Assembly (NCBI GenBank): GCA_949130495.1 | Contig: OX422218.1 | Location: 45,346,823-45,410,822, forward strand | Origin: Sambucus nigra | Lineage: Eukaryota > Streptophyta > Magnoliopsida > Dipsacales > Adoxaceae | Length of the DNA stretch: 64,000 nt | Direction of reading: 5' to 3' | Part shown: piece after piece, positions 11,515-22,575 of the stretch | Position numbering within the stretch: the stretch's first letter is position 1 | How the letters are laid out: each line of letters begins with the position of its first letter | Translations under genes and position numbers: made by a program | Notes under the pieces: model-generated | Told to the model about the DNA's origin: nothing | What the model saw: only the letters and a program-made list of their open reading frames with translations | Database searches by the model: none

Positions 11515-14500
11515 TGTAATACCTCGTATTTTTATGCTATATTAATTTGGGGATTTATTAAATTTAATGTGAATGAATTATTTAATAAAAATCCGGAAAT
11601 TAATTATGTTATAATTATTAACGTGACGAGAGTTAGTAATTATGGAAAATTTGTTGAATATTACTATTGAGCAAAGTAATATATTATATTGGTTATATTG
11701 AATGTCATGAGTGAGTTAATTGACAATTTCGGAAATTTAAGTCAGGACGTGCTCGTGTCGCGTCGGGACTAAATTTTGATAAATAAAAAGTCAATATTTT
11801 ATAAGTTTCCTGTATGGTCGTTTTAAGTGCGCCAACGCGTCTGGAAGGGTCGTGACAGTCAAAAAAGTGTACCCGGGGGTGTAGTTTGGGTCTCGGGGCG
11901 TTTTTAGGCCTAATTAGTAACCCGGGAGAGCAATTTGGTCATTTTACATTTTTGGGTAATTAAACCCACGAAAATTAGAGAGGCTATATCTGATATTGAG
12001 GTTGTCACCTAGGGTTAGGATTCCCAAAACCTAGAACGGCCATTGGAGAAGAGAGGAGAGAGCTCTCAAGCAATTTCAAGGCCCAAAACTCAACGGTTTG
12101 CGCCGCCGCCACCACCAACGCGTAGATCGCAAGACGAGGAACGCAACCATACCAAAATCAACCGTAAATCAGAATACCAAAAATCCCAGGCAAGTGTTTA
12201 TCTTGCTATTTTCGTTGGTGCAATTTCCATATTAGTTTAGGAATGATTAGGGATGAAATATATGGAAGAAAACCCAAATTTTGATAGGAATTTGCATGTA
12301 GTAAAGACTTAAACCTTATTCTGGAAGTCTCTTGTGATGTAGAAAGATAACCCACGAATTTTAGTTGTAATTAAGAAAGGAATTCTGGGGTAAAACAGAT
12401 TAGAACCATGATTTAGAGATTTTAGGGTTCTTGAAGTTGTGTATGAATTTTGGGTTGATAATCCATGTTTAAATGATAAAAATGTACATGCCTTACGTTA
12501 GAAACATCTGGTATATTGTTATAATGTTAGTAGTAGAATTTTTGGGACGTTTGGGTTTGGAAAATATGGATTTGGATGAATAAAAGTGGTAGAACCCGTA
12601 ACTGCATTTCTGCAGAAATCGAAATACCTGTTTGATCGATCGATCGACCCTAGAGCTTCGATCGATCAAAGGTTCGATCGATCGACCCCTCCTGGCAGAC
12701 TCCTATTTCCCCTATTAAATGAGTTAAATTTAATTTATCATGAAATAATTCTTGGGCATCCTTAATATAATGTTTTGGGAGATAGGGGATACCAGTAGCT
12801 TATACCAATGAATTTTGGAGATACTTAATGTGGACTAAGAATTACATTTTGGGATAATTACTTATAAATCGATTAATTTATGTATTGAAGGGTAAGGTGC
12901 ATAAGAGAGTTACGTTGGAACATAATAAGGACACCTACTGAATTTTATACATGTGAGGATAGAGTTCACGAGTGTCGCAAAATGAGTTGGAGAAACCCTT
13001 CGAGTTAAGGTTAGTGACGAACCCTTATAAGAATACTTAATGTGAAAATTAAGGATAAATATTGTAATTATGGGTGATGAGAGAAACCTATATTGATATA
13101 ATAATAAGTGGTATATTTATATGGTTGTGTATCCATATATTATATACGTGTGAAAAACGTACCCACGCTACTTGCTATCCCTGAGGTTACCGCGCTGGGA
13201 CAGTCTTATCTCGATGGGACCTTTATGGGGGATATTGACTTGTAACCTAGAAGATAGATATACTTGGTACAGGCTATCGGACCGATAGTTCATACGGTCC
13301 TAAGAGACGTGAGGGTATGTACTGACCTCTTAGAGACTTGGAATCTATGCTTCGCCTCAATCTTGTTTGTGTATATATGTTAATACAGTTCGAGAGTGAT
13401 TCCGAACCTGTATATCCCTTAGTGTGAGCGATGAGGGGATTGGATAGCAGAGTATGCCTGCACCATAGTTTGTATGTTGGTGCCGTTAGAATGTATATAT
13501 TATACGAGTGCTTAATATATATATCTGAAATTTGGGAAATTTAAATTGTTGCTGTGATATGGAAGTGAGAAATAATTCTGGACTATAAATCGAAAATACT
13601 TGTTTGAAAAGTATAATATGACACAGGGAAACTTTATAAATTAATGAAGCTAAAATGGGAGTTGTGCTACTAATTGGAAGTATCTTGTTAAACACTGATA
13701 TTATTTGGTTTTGAAATCTTATGAGTAATTTGAGATAAACTAAATGGTTGGGAAGGTTAGTGTGATAAAATGATAGGATAAACCGTTGGGAATGTTAGTT
13801 CGATAGGTGTGCACATTAGAAGAGAGGTGAGAATTTCTCAAGAGAGTGTCGTACTAATATTTGTTGCATTGGCCTGTATCAATTTAAATATTTGCTAAAC
13901 GAATTTTAAATCATACACACTATCGGGCTCTGACCCGTTTCTTTTTCTCTCTCTCTCTTGTATATATATGTATGTATTACAGGTGCCCAGCCACAGGGGC
14001 GTCTTGCTTAGGATATATTGGAAGGAACGCGCTGCAGCTTAGGTGGGAGTTGCAGGTCTCTTGATTAGACGACTCCGTTCATTCGGATCCACTCTTAGTA
14101 CTTTCATCTAGTTGGGCATGTGTAGCTCTTTCCATTAATCCGTTGTTATTGGACATTTGTGTTTCAGTTATATTCAGTATTGTTACTATGGTATTTATTT
14201 AGTTTGGATGTGTGACTTTAGACTTCGTATGTTGACATTCGATTGACGAATGTATTAAATTAATTGGACTATATTGCAGAATTTAAATGTGTTGTGATTC
14301 TTACTTATTGAATGTGGTTAAATAAATAAATAATTTTTCTTTAAATAAAATTTGGAAAGTTATGTATAAAAATGGTTTTGACACTTAGCTTAATTATTTA
14401 GAGTGTTAAATTGGAAAATTTATTTTTATCAACAGTGATGCTGAGAATGAACCAACTGTTTACCTTGATTTAATTTAATAAAGGAGTGATCGCCCGGTAT

Positions 14501-14521
14501 TTAATTAGGTGGGGTGTCACA
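11515..14521 (+). repeat. Element B 3' LTR
   Basis: It matches 3668-6698 with scattered substitutions and is 24 bp shorter, mainly because one palindrome unit is missing at 12633-12685. It ends GGTGGGGTGTCACA and is followed by the TTTGG duplication. Confidence 0.95.
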
Positions 14522-14598
14522 TTTGGATTTTAGTTTATCTTCGAAGTGTAACCTCTTCTTTGTATTGCAACTTATATATACGACCACATGATTTGTAG

Positions 14599-15213
14599 GG
14601 CCTTGCTGCTATGCATCATCTTGCCAATTAGATCCTGAAGAAGTTACCCCTCATCCAGAAAGGCCAAGAGTCCGAGAAGGTGCAAAGTACTCTGAGTGCA
14701 TATGTAGACCGTATGAAGGCTACATTTGATGGGTCTGACAAGAAGGTTAAGGAGTTGGAGAAGGAGATCTCCAAGCTGAAAAAGAACCATACCACTGCTC
14801 TGAAGGATAAGGACGATGCTCTTCAGCAAAAGGTCAACATCGCGATGAAGGCGGCTCTTGAGGATGCTTCTTAGGGGATTTTAGCCAATTATAAAGTCTC
14901 CGATGAATTCATCAACTTCGGCTTTGAGTACCTCGAGAGAGGTATTAAGGCTACTAGCAAGTGGGAGGCTGTTAAGGAAAAGGGGTCGGGTAGCTTGAAA
15001 GCCTCTGACTTCGTGGGTCTGGGTTTTGCTAACCCCCAATTCGCCCAAGCACTTCAAGAGGTCGAAGAGGATGATACTGCCCCAGCAGAGACTGCACCTC
15101 ATGATGTTACAGAGACTGAAGGAGCCAACCCCAGAGAGGACGGGGACGAGGTGACCAACGTCGGCGAGGGTAATCAGGCCGAAGATGCCAGCACTCTACC
15201 TTCGAATCCTTAG
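14599..15213 (+). pseudogene. Exon 3 of the antisense gene in A (coiled coil and acidic tail)
   Basis: It follows the acceptor ATTTGTAG, with phase 0 continuing from exon 2. It encodes a Lys/Glu heptad-like stretch (KKVKELEKEISKLKKN) and then an acidic, Thr/Pro-containing C-terminus ending at TAG 15211. In-frame stops lie at 14629 and 14872. This is the last part of the gene listed at 1940-15213, given separately because element B divides it from exons 1 and 2. Confidence 0.75.
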
Positions 15214-15439
15214 GCTATTTTGTGAAGGTTTTTGTACTTTTGTAACCTCTGAAGAACATTGTCAACTCATATTTTTCAATTTTACAATTGGATGACCACC
15301 TCTGAGGAGGGTTTTTGCTCATTCATTTATTGATTTGCTTGTTGAATGCTTCTTTGTCATGCAATTGTTTAGTTCTGAAGTCTTGGTGCAATGATGTCTA
15401 CTTAAACTAAATTAATAGTCTTACCTCAGACTTGTCACC
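15214..15439 (+). other. 3' flank of the antisense gene
   Basis: T-rich, non-coding sequence between the antisense gene stop and the tandem array. It contains CACCTCTGAGGAGGG, an imperfect inverted repeat. I see no clear polyadenylation signal. Confidence 0.4.
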
Positions 15440-16325
15440 ATATTATGATGTTATAAGGTCTTAGGTCATCAAGTAAGATGTTATCCTCATAAATAATATC
15501 ACCAAATTAATGATGTTATAGGTCTGAGGTCATCCAAGAATGTTGTCTGACCTCGGACCTTGTCACCACATAATGATGTTACAAGGTCTGAGGTTATCAC
15601 TAAGATGTCCCCATAATTAATATCACCAAATTAATAATGTTAAGGGTCTGAGGTCATCACTAGGATGTTGTCCCCATAATTAATATCACCAAATTAATGA
15701 TGTTAAGGGTCCGAGGTCATCCATGTAAGGTGTCTGACCTCAGACCTTGCCACCAAATCATGATGTTATAAGGTCTGAGGTCATCAACTAAGATGTCATC
15801 CTCATAATTAATTTCGCCAAATTAATGATGTTAAGGGTCTGAGGTCATCCATGTAAGGTGTCTGACCTCAGACCTTGCCACCAAATCATGATGTTATAAG
15901 GTCTGAGGTCATCAACTAAGATGTCATCCTCATAATTAATTTCACCAAATTAATGATGTTAAGGGTCTGAGGTCATCCATGTAAGGTGTCTGACCTCAGA
16001 CCTTGCCACCAAATCATGATGTTATAAGGTCTGAGGTCATCAACTAAGATGTCATCCTCATAATTAATTTCACTAAAATAATGATGTTAAGGGTCTGAGG
16101 TCATCCATGTAAGGTGTCTAACCTCAGACCTTGCCACCAAATCATGATGTTATAAGGTTTGAGGTCATCAACTAAGATGCCATCCTCTTAATTAATATCA
16201 CCAAATTAATGAGGTTAAGGGTCTGAGGTCATCCATGTAAGGTGTCTGACCTCAGACCTTGCCACCAAATCATGATGTTATAAGGTCTGAGGTCATCAAC
16301 TAAGATGTTATCCTCATAATTTCTA
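15440..16325. repeat. 128-bp tandem repeat array with inverted repeats (element A 3' region)
   Basis: The phrase AGGTCTGAGGTCATCAACTA recurs at 15771, 15899, 16027, 16155 and 16283, exactly 128 bp apart. Degenerate, shorter copies extend upstream to about 15440. Each unit carries TGACCTCAGACCTT and its reverse complement AAGGTCTGAGGTCA about 20 bp apart, so each can fold into a hairpin, plus another GGTCTGAGGTCATC half-copy. It lies between the antisense gene and the pol end of A. Tat-lineage elements are known for variable tandem repeats in this region, which can seed satellites. Confidence 0.92.
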
Positions 16326-16454
16326 CCATTAGAGCACAATGAAGCAGGAATCGACATGGAAACTGATCTCTTATTAATAATCTCTTCATAAGATGGTACA
16401 TTTACACAACTTTCTGCAACATCATATGTAATACTTCTTTAGGTGATCAGCATT
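16326..16454. other. Spacer between pol end and tandem array of A
   Basis: Non-coding and AT-rich. It is the start of the 3' untranslated region of the gag-pol transcript of A (minus strand). Nothing recognisable is seen. Confidence 0.4.
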
Positions 16455-18242
16455 CTAAGGGTTAGCGAAAGGTTCCCCTTCTAGGTTTTCTAACCTGTAG
16501 GTCCCGGGTATAACCTCTTCTATCACTTTGTAGGGACCATGCCAGTTTGGGTGGAGTTTATTTATTTTTTGTAAGGTCTTCTTCAGTACTAAGTCTCCCA
16601 CGGCAATGGGTCTTGATTTCACCCTCTGATTGTAGAATTTTACTGCTCTCTGTTGGTATGCTGCTTGTCTGATTTTTGCGTCTTCCCTTCTCTCTTCAAT
16701 CAAATCTAGGTCTAGTCTTATTTATTCCCCATTTTTATCAGGGTCATAGGTCTGAACCCTATGAGTAGGGAGTCCCGCCTCTGTTGGTATGAAGGCCTCT
16801 GAGCTATGTGCTAGCATGAACGGGGTTTCTCATGTTGGTGTCCTTGCCGTGGTTCTGTAGGCCCATAACACAACATAAACCTCTTCAGTCCATCTCCCCT
16901 TCGCTTCTTCTAACCTCTTCTTGATTCTGTCGAGGATTGCTTTGTTTGTGACTTTTATCTGACCGTTTGCCTGAGGTCGTCCAGGAGATGAGAAGAACTG
17001 CTTTATCCCCACTCTTTCGCAATACTTTTCTAAAGAGGAGTTTTTGAACTGGGTTCCATTATCTGAGATGAGAGTGTTTGGGAGGCCATGTCTGCATATG
17101 ATGTTCCTCTAAATAAATTAGAAGGTCTTCTGCTCTGTGATCGTTATCATCGGTTTTACCTCCACCCACTTTGAGAAGTAGTCAATGGAAACTATCAGAA
17201 ACCGGTAATTATTGGCAGCTCTTGGTAGGGGTCCTACTAAGTCAATTCCCCATACTATAAATGGCCATGGGGAAGTGATTGACGTCATAGGTTGATGAGG
17301 TTGGTGAGGAATAGTGGAGAATCTATGACATTTATCGCACCTCTTCACGTAAGTTGCTGCACCTTTGGCCAAGGTTGGCCACCAGTACCCCTGTGTAATA
17401 ATTCTTTTGGCCAGGGGTCTTCCTCCTATGTGACTGGAGCAAGAATCCTCATGTACCTCCTGCAAGACGCGAGGAACTTTCGTGGGATGAACACATCTGA
17501 GGAGGGGCAATAGGAACCCTTTCTTATATAATATGTCTCCTACCATGGAGAATTTCGCGGCCCTTTATCTTAGTTTCCTTCTCTCTAGCTTGGATTCCGA
17601 TAGCTCTCCCTCTTTGATATATCTGACGAGGGGGTCCATCCATGAATCTCCTAAGTTCAAATTGAGACAAGGTTTGCTTACCTCTTCTTCCTCAATGGTC
17701 ACTTTTGATAAGACCTCGACCGGAACTGTTCTTCTGATGTCTGTCTTTATTACTGAAGCCAACCTTGCCAATGCATCTGCATGGCTGTTATTCTGTCAGG
17801 GCACTCTCTTTAGTTTTATCTCTTCGAGGTATTCTAACATCACTCTCACCCTCTTCCGATACTTAGCCATCCTTTCGCCTTTGGCCTCATAGACCCCTAG
17901 TACTTGATTGACAACTAACCTTGAGTCACTATGAAGTAGGAGTCGTCTTACTCCCAGAGTCTTTGCCAATGAAAGACCTGATATCATGGCCTCATATTCT
18001 GACTCGTTATTAGATGTCTTGAAGCTGAACCTCAAAGCGTATTCAATGTTGGCACCATCTGGAGATGAAAGAATCAACCCTGCACCGCTTCCACTGTCAC
18101 AGGAAGAATCGCCAACAAAGAGATTTTAGATGTCTGTATCTGATGGGAAGGCCCCTTCCGATATGATTCCTCACTTGAAGAGGTACCGATCCTCCTCGTT
18201 CTCCGTTACTCTACTCCTGATCTTCTTAGATACGACCTCTTC
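16455..18242 (-). pseudogene. Element A pol, second RNase H and integrase
   Basis: Read from high to low coordinates. A second RNase H domain (about 18110-17700) has NNESEYEAMISGL, LHSDSRLVVNQV and NSHADALA, the archaeal-type domain specific to Tat-lineage elements. Where its first catalytic Asp is expected, the LFVDGSS-type motif reads LFVGDSS. Integrase follows with an HHCC zinc region (HEDSC, HIGG, CDKCH), GIDLVGP for the first Asp, LISDNGT for the second, and NGQIKVTN where the catalytic Glu is expected, now Lys (GAA to AAA). The C-terminus (RPIAVGDLVL, HGPYKV) is conserved and ends at TAG 16455. All pieces share one frame, interrupted by several stops. Confidence 0.9.
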
Positions 18243-19576
18243 CTAGTTTCGAAAGACGTTTGGTGCAACCTCTTCCTGGCTTCGGAAGACATTGTTGTTT
18301 GACCCTTCATCATTCACTAGGTCATTCTCTACCTCGGCCTCTTCCCACGTGAACTCAGTAATAAAATCTGCGAGGGAATGCCCTTTGATGGCTACCCTAG
18401 GTTGATAAGTAAGGTCATACTCCCCCAACTTAATGGCCCAGGTCATCAATCTTCCAGACTTCTCTGGTTTATGGAGGACCTGTTTTAGTGGGTAATCGGT
18501 GAGGACGACCATGGAATGGGCTTGGAAGTAGGGCTTCATCTTCCTTGAAGCATGTATCAGGGCGTAGGCTAACTTTTCCATACGAGGATAATTTTTCTCA
18601 GACCCTTGAAGGGCCTTACTGTTGAAATACACAGGCCTTTGGATTCCAACATCTTCTCTTACTATGGCTGCACTTATAGCCGATTCAGAGACTGCTAGAT
18701 AAACGTACAATTTCTCTCCTACTATGGGCCGAGATAATAATAAGGGAGACCCCAGGTAAGCTTTTAGTTGGTAAAAAGCTTCTTCGCACTCTTCGTCCCA
18801 CTGGAAGGCCTTTCTAAGCACTTTAAAGAATGGAAGACACTTGTCCGTTGCTTTGAAAACAAACCTGTTGAGTGCGGACACTCTCCCCGTGAGTCTTTGG
18901 ACGTCCTTGATACTCCTTGGCGTCTTCATGTCAAGAAAAGCCTTGATTTTCTCAGGGTTTGCTTCGATTCCTCTTTGAATGACGATAAATCCAAGAAACT
19001 TCCCAGCTCCTACCCCGAAGGCACACTTCGTTGGGTTGAGTTTCATCCTATACAAGTCCATAGTATCGAAGGTCTTTTCAAGGTCTGCCACATGAGTGCA
19101 GGCCTTTAAGCTCTTCGTCAGCATATCGTCTACATACACCTCCATAGTCTTGCCTATTTGATCTTCGAACATCTTATTCACAAGACATTGATATGTCTCC
19201 CCCGTATTTTTTAGACCGAAGGGCATCACTTTGTAGTAGTACGTCCCTTTATCGGTAATGAAGGTTGTCTTCTCTGAGTCTTCCGCATCCATGAAGATCT
19301 GATTGTAGCCTGAGTACGCATCCATGAAGCTCATGAGCTCATCCCTGCAGTAGCATCTACCATCTGGTCTATCCGAGGTAAGGGATAGCTGTCTTTTAGG
19401 CAAGAATTGTCCAAGTTAGTGAAATCAACGCACATTCTCCACTTTCCATTGGCCTTGGGCACGATGACTGCATTCGATAACCATTCCGGGTATATGACTT
19501 CTCTAATAAACTCAGCCTCTTCTAACTTTTTAACCTCTTCCCGGATGGTGTCGTACTTCTCCCTGGAGTAAAATCT
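18243..19576 (-). pseudogene. Element A pol, reverse transcriptase and first RNase H
   Basis: The RT fingers (ANGKWRMCVDFTNLD) lie at about 19440-19490, MDAYSGYNQI near 19320, and the catalytic YVDD at 19124-19135. The Gypsy RNase H follows (from about 18680 to 18350). The residue run around YLAVSESAISAAIV shows the divergent RNase H typical of Tat. A one-base deletion near 19355 shifts the frame between the fingers and the palm, and a TGA separates protease from RT at 19577. No Ogre-type intron is visible between PR and RT. Confidence 0.9.
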
Positions 19577-20740
19577 TCATCTTTGTTTGATGGGCCTGGC
19601 ATCTTTGGTCATGTTAAGCTTGTGACACATAACGTCAGGGTTGATGTCGGGCATGTCTGCATGACTCCAAGCGAAGACACTCTGCCTCTTCCTCAAGAAG
19701 TTTATCAACTCTTCCTTGATTTCTGTTTTTAAGGCTTTGCCGACCTGGATGGTTTTTTCCGGTTCGTCCTCTTTGAGGACGACGGATTCTACCTCTTCCG
19801 CAGCCTCTCCCTTCTTAAACTTTGTTTCATCTCTTGGGTCAAGCGTATCAATGCTATAAGTGGTGGTTGCCCTCTTACGGGCCTCTCTCTCTTCGGCCGA
19901 GTTGAAGTAACATTCTCGTGTTATGGTCTGATTACCTTGTACTTCCCCTACCCCATAGGGGGTCAGGAATTTCAGCATCTGGTGGACCGTCGACGGCACG
20001 GCCTCAAACTCCTTAAGGGCCACTCTTCCTATGATGAGGCTATAGGCCGAGAAGACATTTTCGTCCATCACGAAAAAATTTATCTTCCGGGTCAACCTCT
20101 TAGGCCACTCATCACCCATTCGTACGTCCATCTCATACATGCCCAATGGGTGGACCTTTTCACTGCTGAATCCCATTAAAGGATGATGATAGGGTACCAG
20201 CCTTGCTCTGCTAAGACCTAGGCTCTTGAAGCAAGGCCATAACATCACGTTTGTTGAACTCTCCCCGTCCTCGAGGATCCTCTGCACCTCGTATCCATGC
20301 ACCCTTGTAATTATTACCAAAGGGTCATCATGTGGGGCTAAGATACCTTTGAAGTCGAGTCGGTAGAACCCAACTGTAAGGGTGTCCATGTCCACCTTCT
20401 TTCTCTTCTGCGCTGTATCGGAAGATGTTAGATTTACCACTTTAAGTTTGGCCACTGACTTGGCCTCTACCACATGGGCTTTTCTGTCAGCCACTTCAGA
20501 ACCACCTCCCGCAAGTCCTCCGTATATGGTGTCAACACCAAAGGAGATCATGCTAACCCTCTTCACCGGTGTGTTGTCATCTTTCGGTGGAAGGTTCGGA
20601 TTGTCTTCATCATCACCCTCCGAATCATTGTCTCTTATAGCTGGGGCATCATCACGACATTTGTCGTTTCTCCTCTTCTTAGGGTCATCTCTTCCGCCTT
20701 TAGGAGCCTTGCCATCAACATACTTCCTCAACTTTTCGGA
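19577..20740 (-). pseudogene. Element A protease region
   Basis: It continues the frame of gag after the stop at 20741. A basic Asp/Lys-rich linker precedes an aspartic protease fold in which the D-G-G-S-S type active site reads EDGESSTN, a Gly-to-Glu change. SLIIGR, the flap-side motif, follows near 20030. The segment ends with the RT-proximal PIKQR before the stop. It acted in cleaving the polyprotein of A; it is unlikely to be active now. Confidence 0.85.
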
Positions 20741-22407
20741 CTATAATATCTTTTCAATCTCATCTTTCAGGGCGAAGCATCTGTCTATAACATGGCCATG
20801 GTCTTGGTGGAAATCGCACCACAAGTTTTTGTTCCTCTTATGTGGAGGGGCCTTCATTTTCTCCGGCCATCTTAGAGTCCTGTCATTCTTAATCTCATTG
20901 AGGATATGCTCACAGCTCACAGTTAGAGGAGTATAGTGAGAGAACTTGTCATAGGTTGACCTCTTCTTTCCGTCTTTTTTTCTTTGGGACTTCCCCCTAC
21001 TACCGCGGTTCTTATCCTCATACTTGGAGGCCATTGCCTCTTCGGCATTCATGACCTTTCCCGCAGTGGCCAGTAGCTCTGCCATAGACCTAGGAGGGTC
21101 TTTCGCGAGTTTCCACAACAATTTCCCTTTCTGAAGACCTCCTATGAGGGCGGTCATGGCTATATTCTCTTCGTAAACATCAACCTCAAGTTTTTCTTTG
21201 TTGAACCTGGCGATGTAGTCTCTTAGGCTCTCATCCTTGCCCTGCTTGACATACAGTAGATGAGTGGTCTTCTTTTGAGGTCTTACCCCAAAGCAGAAGT
21301 TGTTAATGAATCGTTCAGCTAAGCCCTTGAAGTTCTCAATTGAATTCTTCGAAAGAGAAGTAAACCAGCTGTGTGCTGCTCCTGTCAAAGTACCGGAGAA
21401 AGCCCGACACTTCATCTCATCAGGTATTGAGTAGATGTCCACCGCTGACTGATACATCTCAATGTGATGTACAGTGTTGGTGCTACCGTCATACTTAGGA
21501 GACACCACAGGTGGTTTGAACTTAGCAGGGGTTGGAAAACTCACTATCCTCGCCACAAAGGGTGAGCCCTCTGAGAAACCTCTTCGCAATGGGTCTCGAC
21601 TCTTAATGAGGTCTCTTATCTTCTCCTCGAGAAGTTGGATAGAATCATTCCATGGTCTCCTTCCATCGGCCTGGCCGAGGTTGTCCCCAGCCACCTCCAA
21701 GGGGTGGACTGAGGGTCCCCCAGCCGCAGCACAACGTCATCTGTTGACCTCCTCCTGGTCTCTACCTCTTCCTGCATGAGGTCGGCCTTGGTGAGGCCGA
21801 CGGTTTTCATCTCCTCTTTGTGAGCCGGCTGCACTCCTTGACCTTGATAACCTCTGTCTCAGGTTATTTACTGGGCCCAACCTCTCAAAGGCTGACCCCC
21901 TGCTCAATCGATCAAAAGTTGATCCTCGTGTTGGGCCTCTTCACCTCTTCGGCCGCCATGGCCTCGGCTCTGCTAAAGAGGACGTACAGTATTATTCGAA
22001 ATCTCATACGGCTCCCAACATTCTTCCGGGACCTCTTTCGCTTCTAGATCGTCATACCTGTCCTCTAGGAAAGGGTTTCCTTACCTCCCCAGGCGAAAGC
22101 GCCTAGGGTCAGCAACGTCCCTCCTCTGCTGGGGGGCAGGTTGGTCCTTCATTGGTGACTGGGGTGGTCCCCTCCCGTCAGGATGAGGCTGGACATCCGT
22201 CGGAGTGATCATTTCCAGTGAAACTCTAGGTGGCCTCATCATAGTTTAGCTGAGCTGTGCAAACTACTCCTACATAGCTTGTTGCATTGCAGCCAAAGAC
22301 CTCAAGGCTGCAGCTACCTCCACCATTTCGAACTGAGACGGTGCCTGGCTGGAACTAGGGCCTCCCTCACCAGGTGGCGGAATAGGCCGTGGTACCTCTG
22401 GTGCCAT
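20741..22407 (-). pseudogene. Element A gag (Tat-type capsid)
   Basis: It starts at an ATG on the minus strand at 22407 (MAPEVPRPIPPP), followed by a Pro-rich, stop-containing N-terminus. A frameshift lies near 21650. The conserved capsid domain (PKYDGSTNTVHHIEMYQSAV, LTGAAHSWFTSL) lies at about 21540-21300, and the Tat-type zinc-binding CDFHQDHGHVIDRC at about 20785-20826. It ends at a stop at 20741 that separates it from protease in the same frame. Confidence 0.88.
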
Positions 22408-22575
22408 ATGTTAACACTAAAGCGCTTGAGTAGAAGATGAGCTTAGTACATTAAAGGACCTTTTTCAATGTTGAAACAGCTCCACGCAAGGGGTGGTGCC
22501 GGTTCACCACCAGAGTCCCCGGGAAGGTTAAGCTGAAGAAGAGGGAGAGTCAGGTTACCACAGACGACACCAAAA
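22408..22575 (-). promoter_or_regulatory. Leader and primer binding site of element A
   Basis: Non-coding leader between gag and the 5' LTR. Next to the LTR the minus strand reads TTTTGGTGTCGTCTGTGG (about 22558-22575), the expected place of the primer site. It differs from the tRNA-Met site of the other elements. I do not assign the tRNA. Confidence 0.65.

Larger units (their letters stand above)
3668..14521 (+). mobile_element. Element B: Tekay/Del-type chromovirus (Gypsy)
   Basis: A 10,854-bp element with LTRs of 3031 bp (3668-6698) and 3007 bp (11515-14521), starting TGTAATACC and ending GTGTCACA, flanked by TTTGG duplications (3663-3667 and 14522-14526). A tRNA-Met-type primer site follows the 5' LTR and a polypurine tract precedes the 3' LTR. 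One gag-pol frame lies between. Long LTRs, one fused gag-pol and a C-terminal chromodomain-like tail fit the Tekay clade. It sits inside intron 2 of the antisense gene of A. Confidence 0.95.
3656..14598 (+). other. Intron 2 of the antisense gene, holding the whole of element B
   Basis: The donor CAG|GTATGA is at 3656 and the acceptor ATTTGTAG ends at 14598. Without element B (3668-14521) and one TTTGG copy, the intron is about 84 bp (3656-3667 plus 14527-14598), close in size to intron 1. The splice keeps phase 0. Confidence 0.7.
1940..15213 (+). pseudogene. Antisense three-exon gene of element A, putative gypsy-type transposon domain protein (PF04195-like)
   Basis: This gene is encoded opposite to the gag-pol of A, between pol and the 3' LTR. 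Proposed exons are 1940-3191, 3273-3655 and 14599-15213, totalling 2250 nt or about 749 codons. Donors are G|GTAAGT and CAG|GTATGA; acceptors are TTTTGCAG and TTTGTAG. Joining exon 1 to 2 (split codon) and exon 2 to 3 (phase 0) keeps one frame, which supports the model. Exon 1 has a Ser- and Asp-rich acidic stretch (DDDDDDD near 2450), then a region with GEICLYEQMF, LPIHP and LSPNAWR that resembles Pfam 'putative gypsy type transposon'. Exon 2 has a basic, Pro-rich segment; exon 3 a Lys/Glu coiled coil (about 14680-14830) and an acidic tail. In-frame stops at 2207, 2231, 2771, 2924, 14629 and 14872 look like Gln or Trp codons hit by transitions. Antisense ORFs are known in Tat/Retand elements; their function is unknown. 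Confidence 0.75.

Noticed and set aside
15440..16325. CRISPR-like array
   Set aside because: Units are contiguous 128-bp tandem repeats without unique spacers, inside a plant retrotransposon.
18768..19109. Plus-strand 113-codon frame over RT of A
   Set aside because: Shadow of the conserved minus-strand RT/RNase H sequence.
19577..19600. Ogre-type intron between protease and RT of A
   Set aside because: RT-proximal conserved sequence continues in the same frame directly after the stop, leaving no room for an intron.
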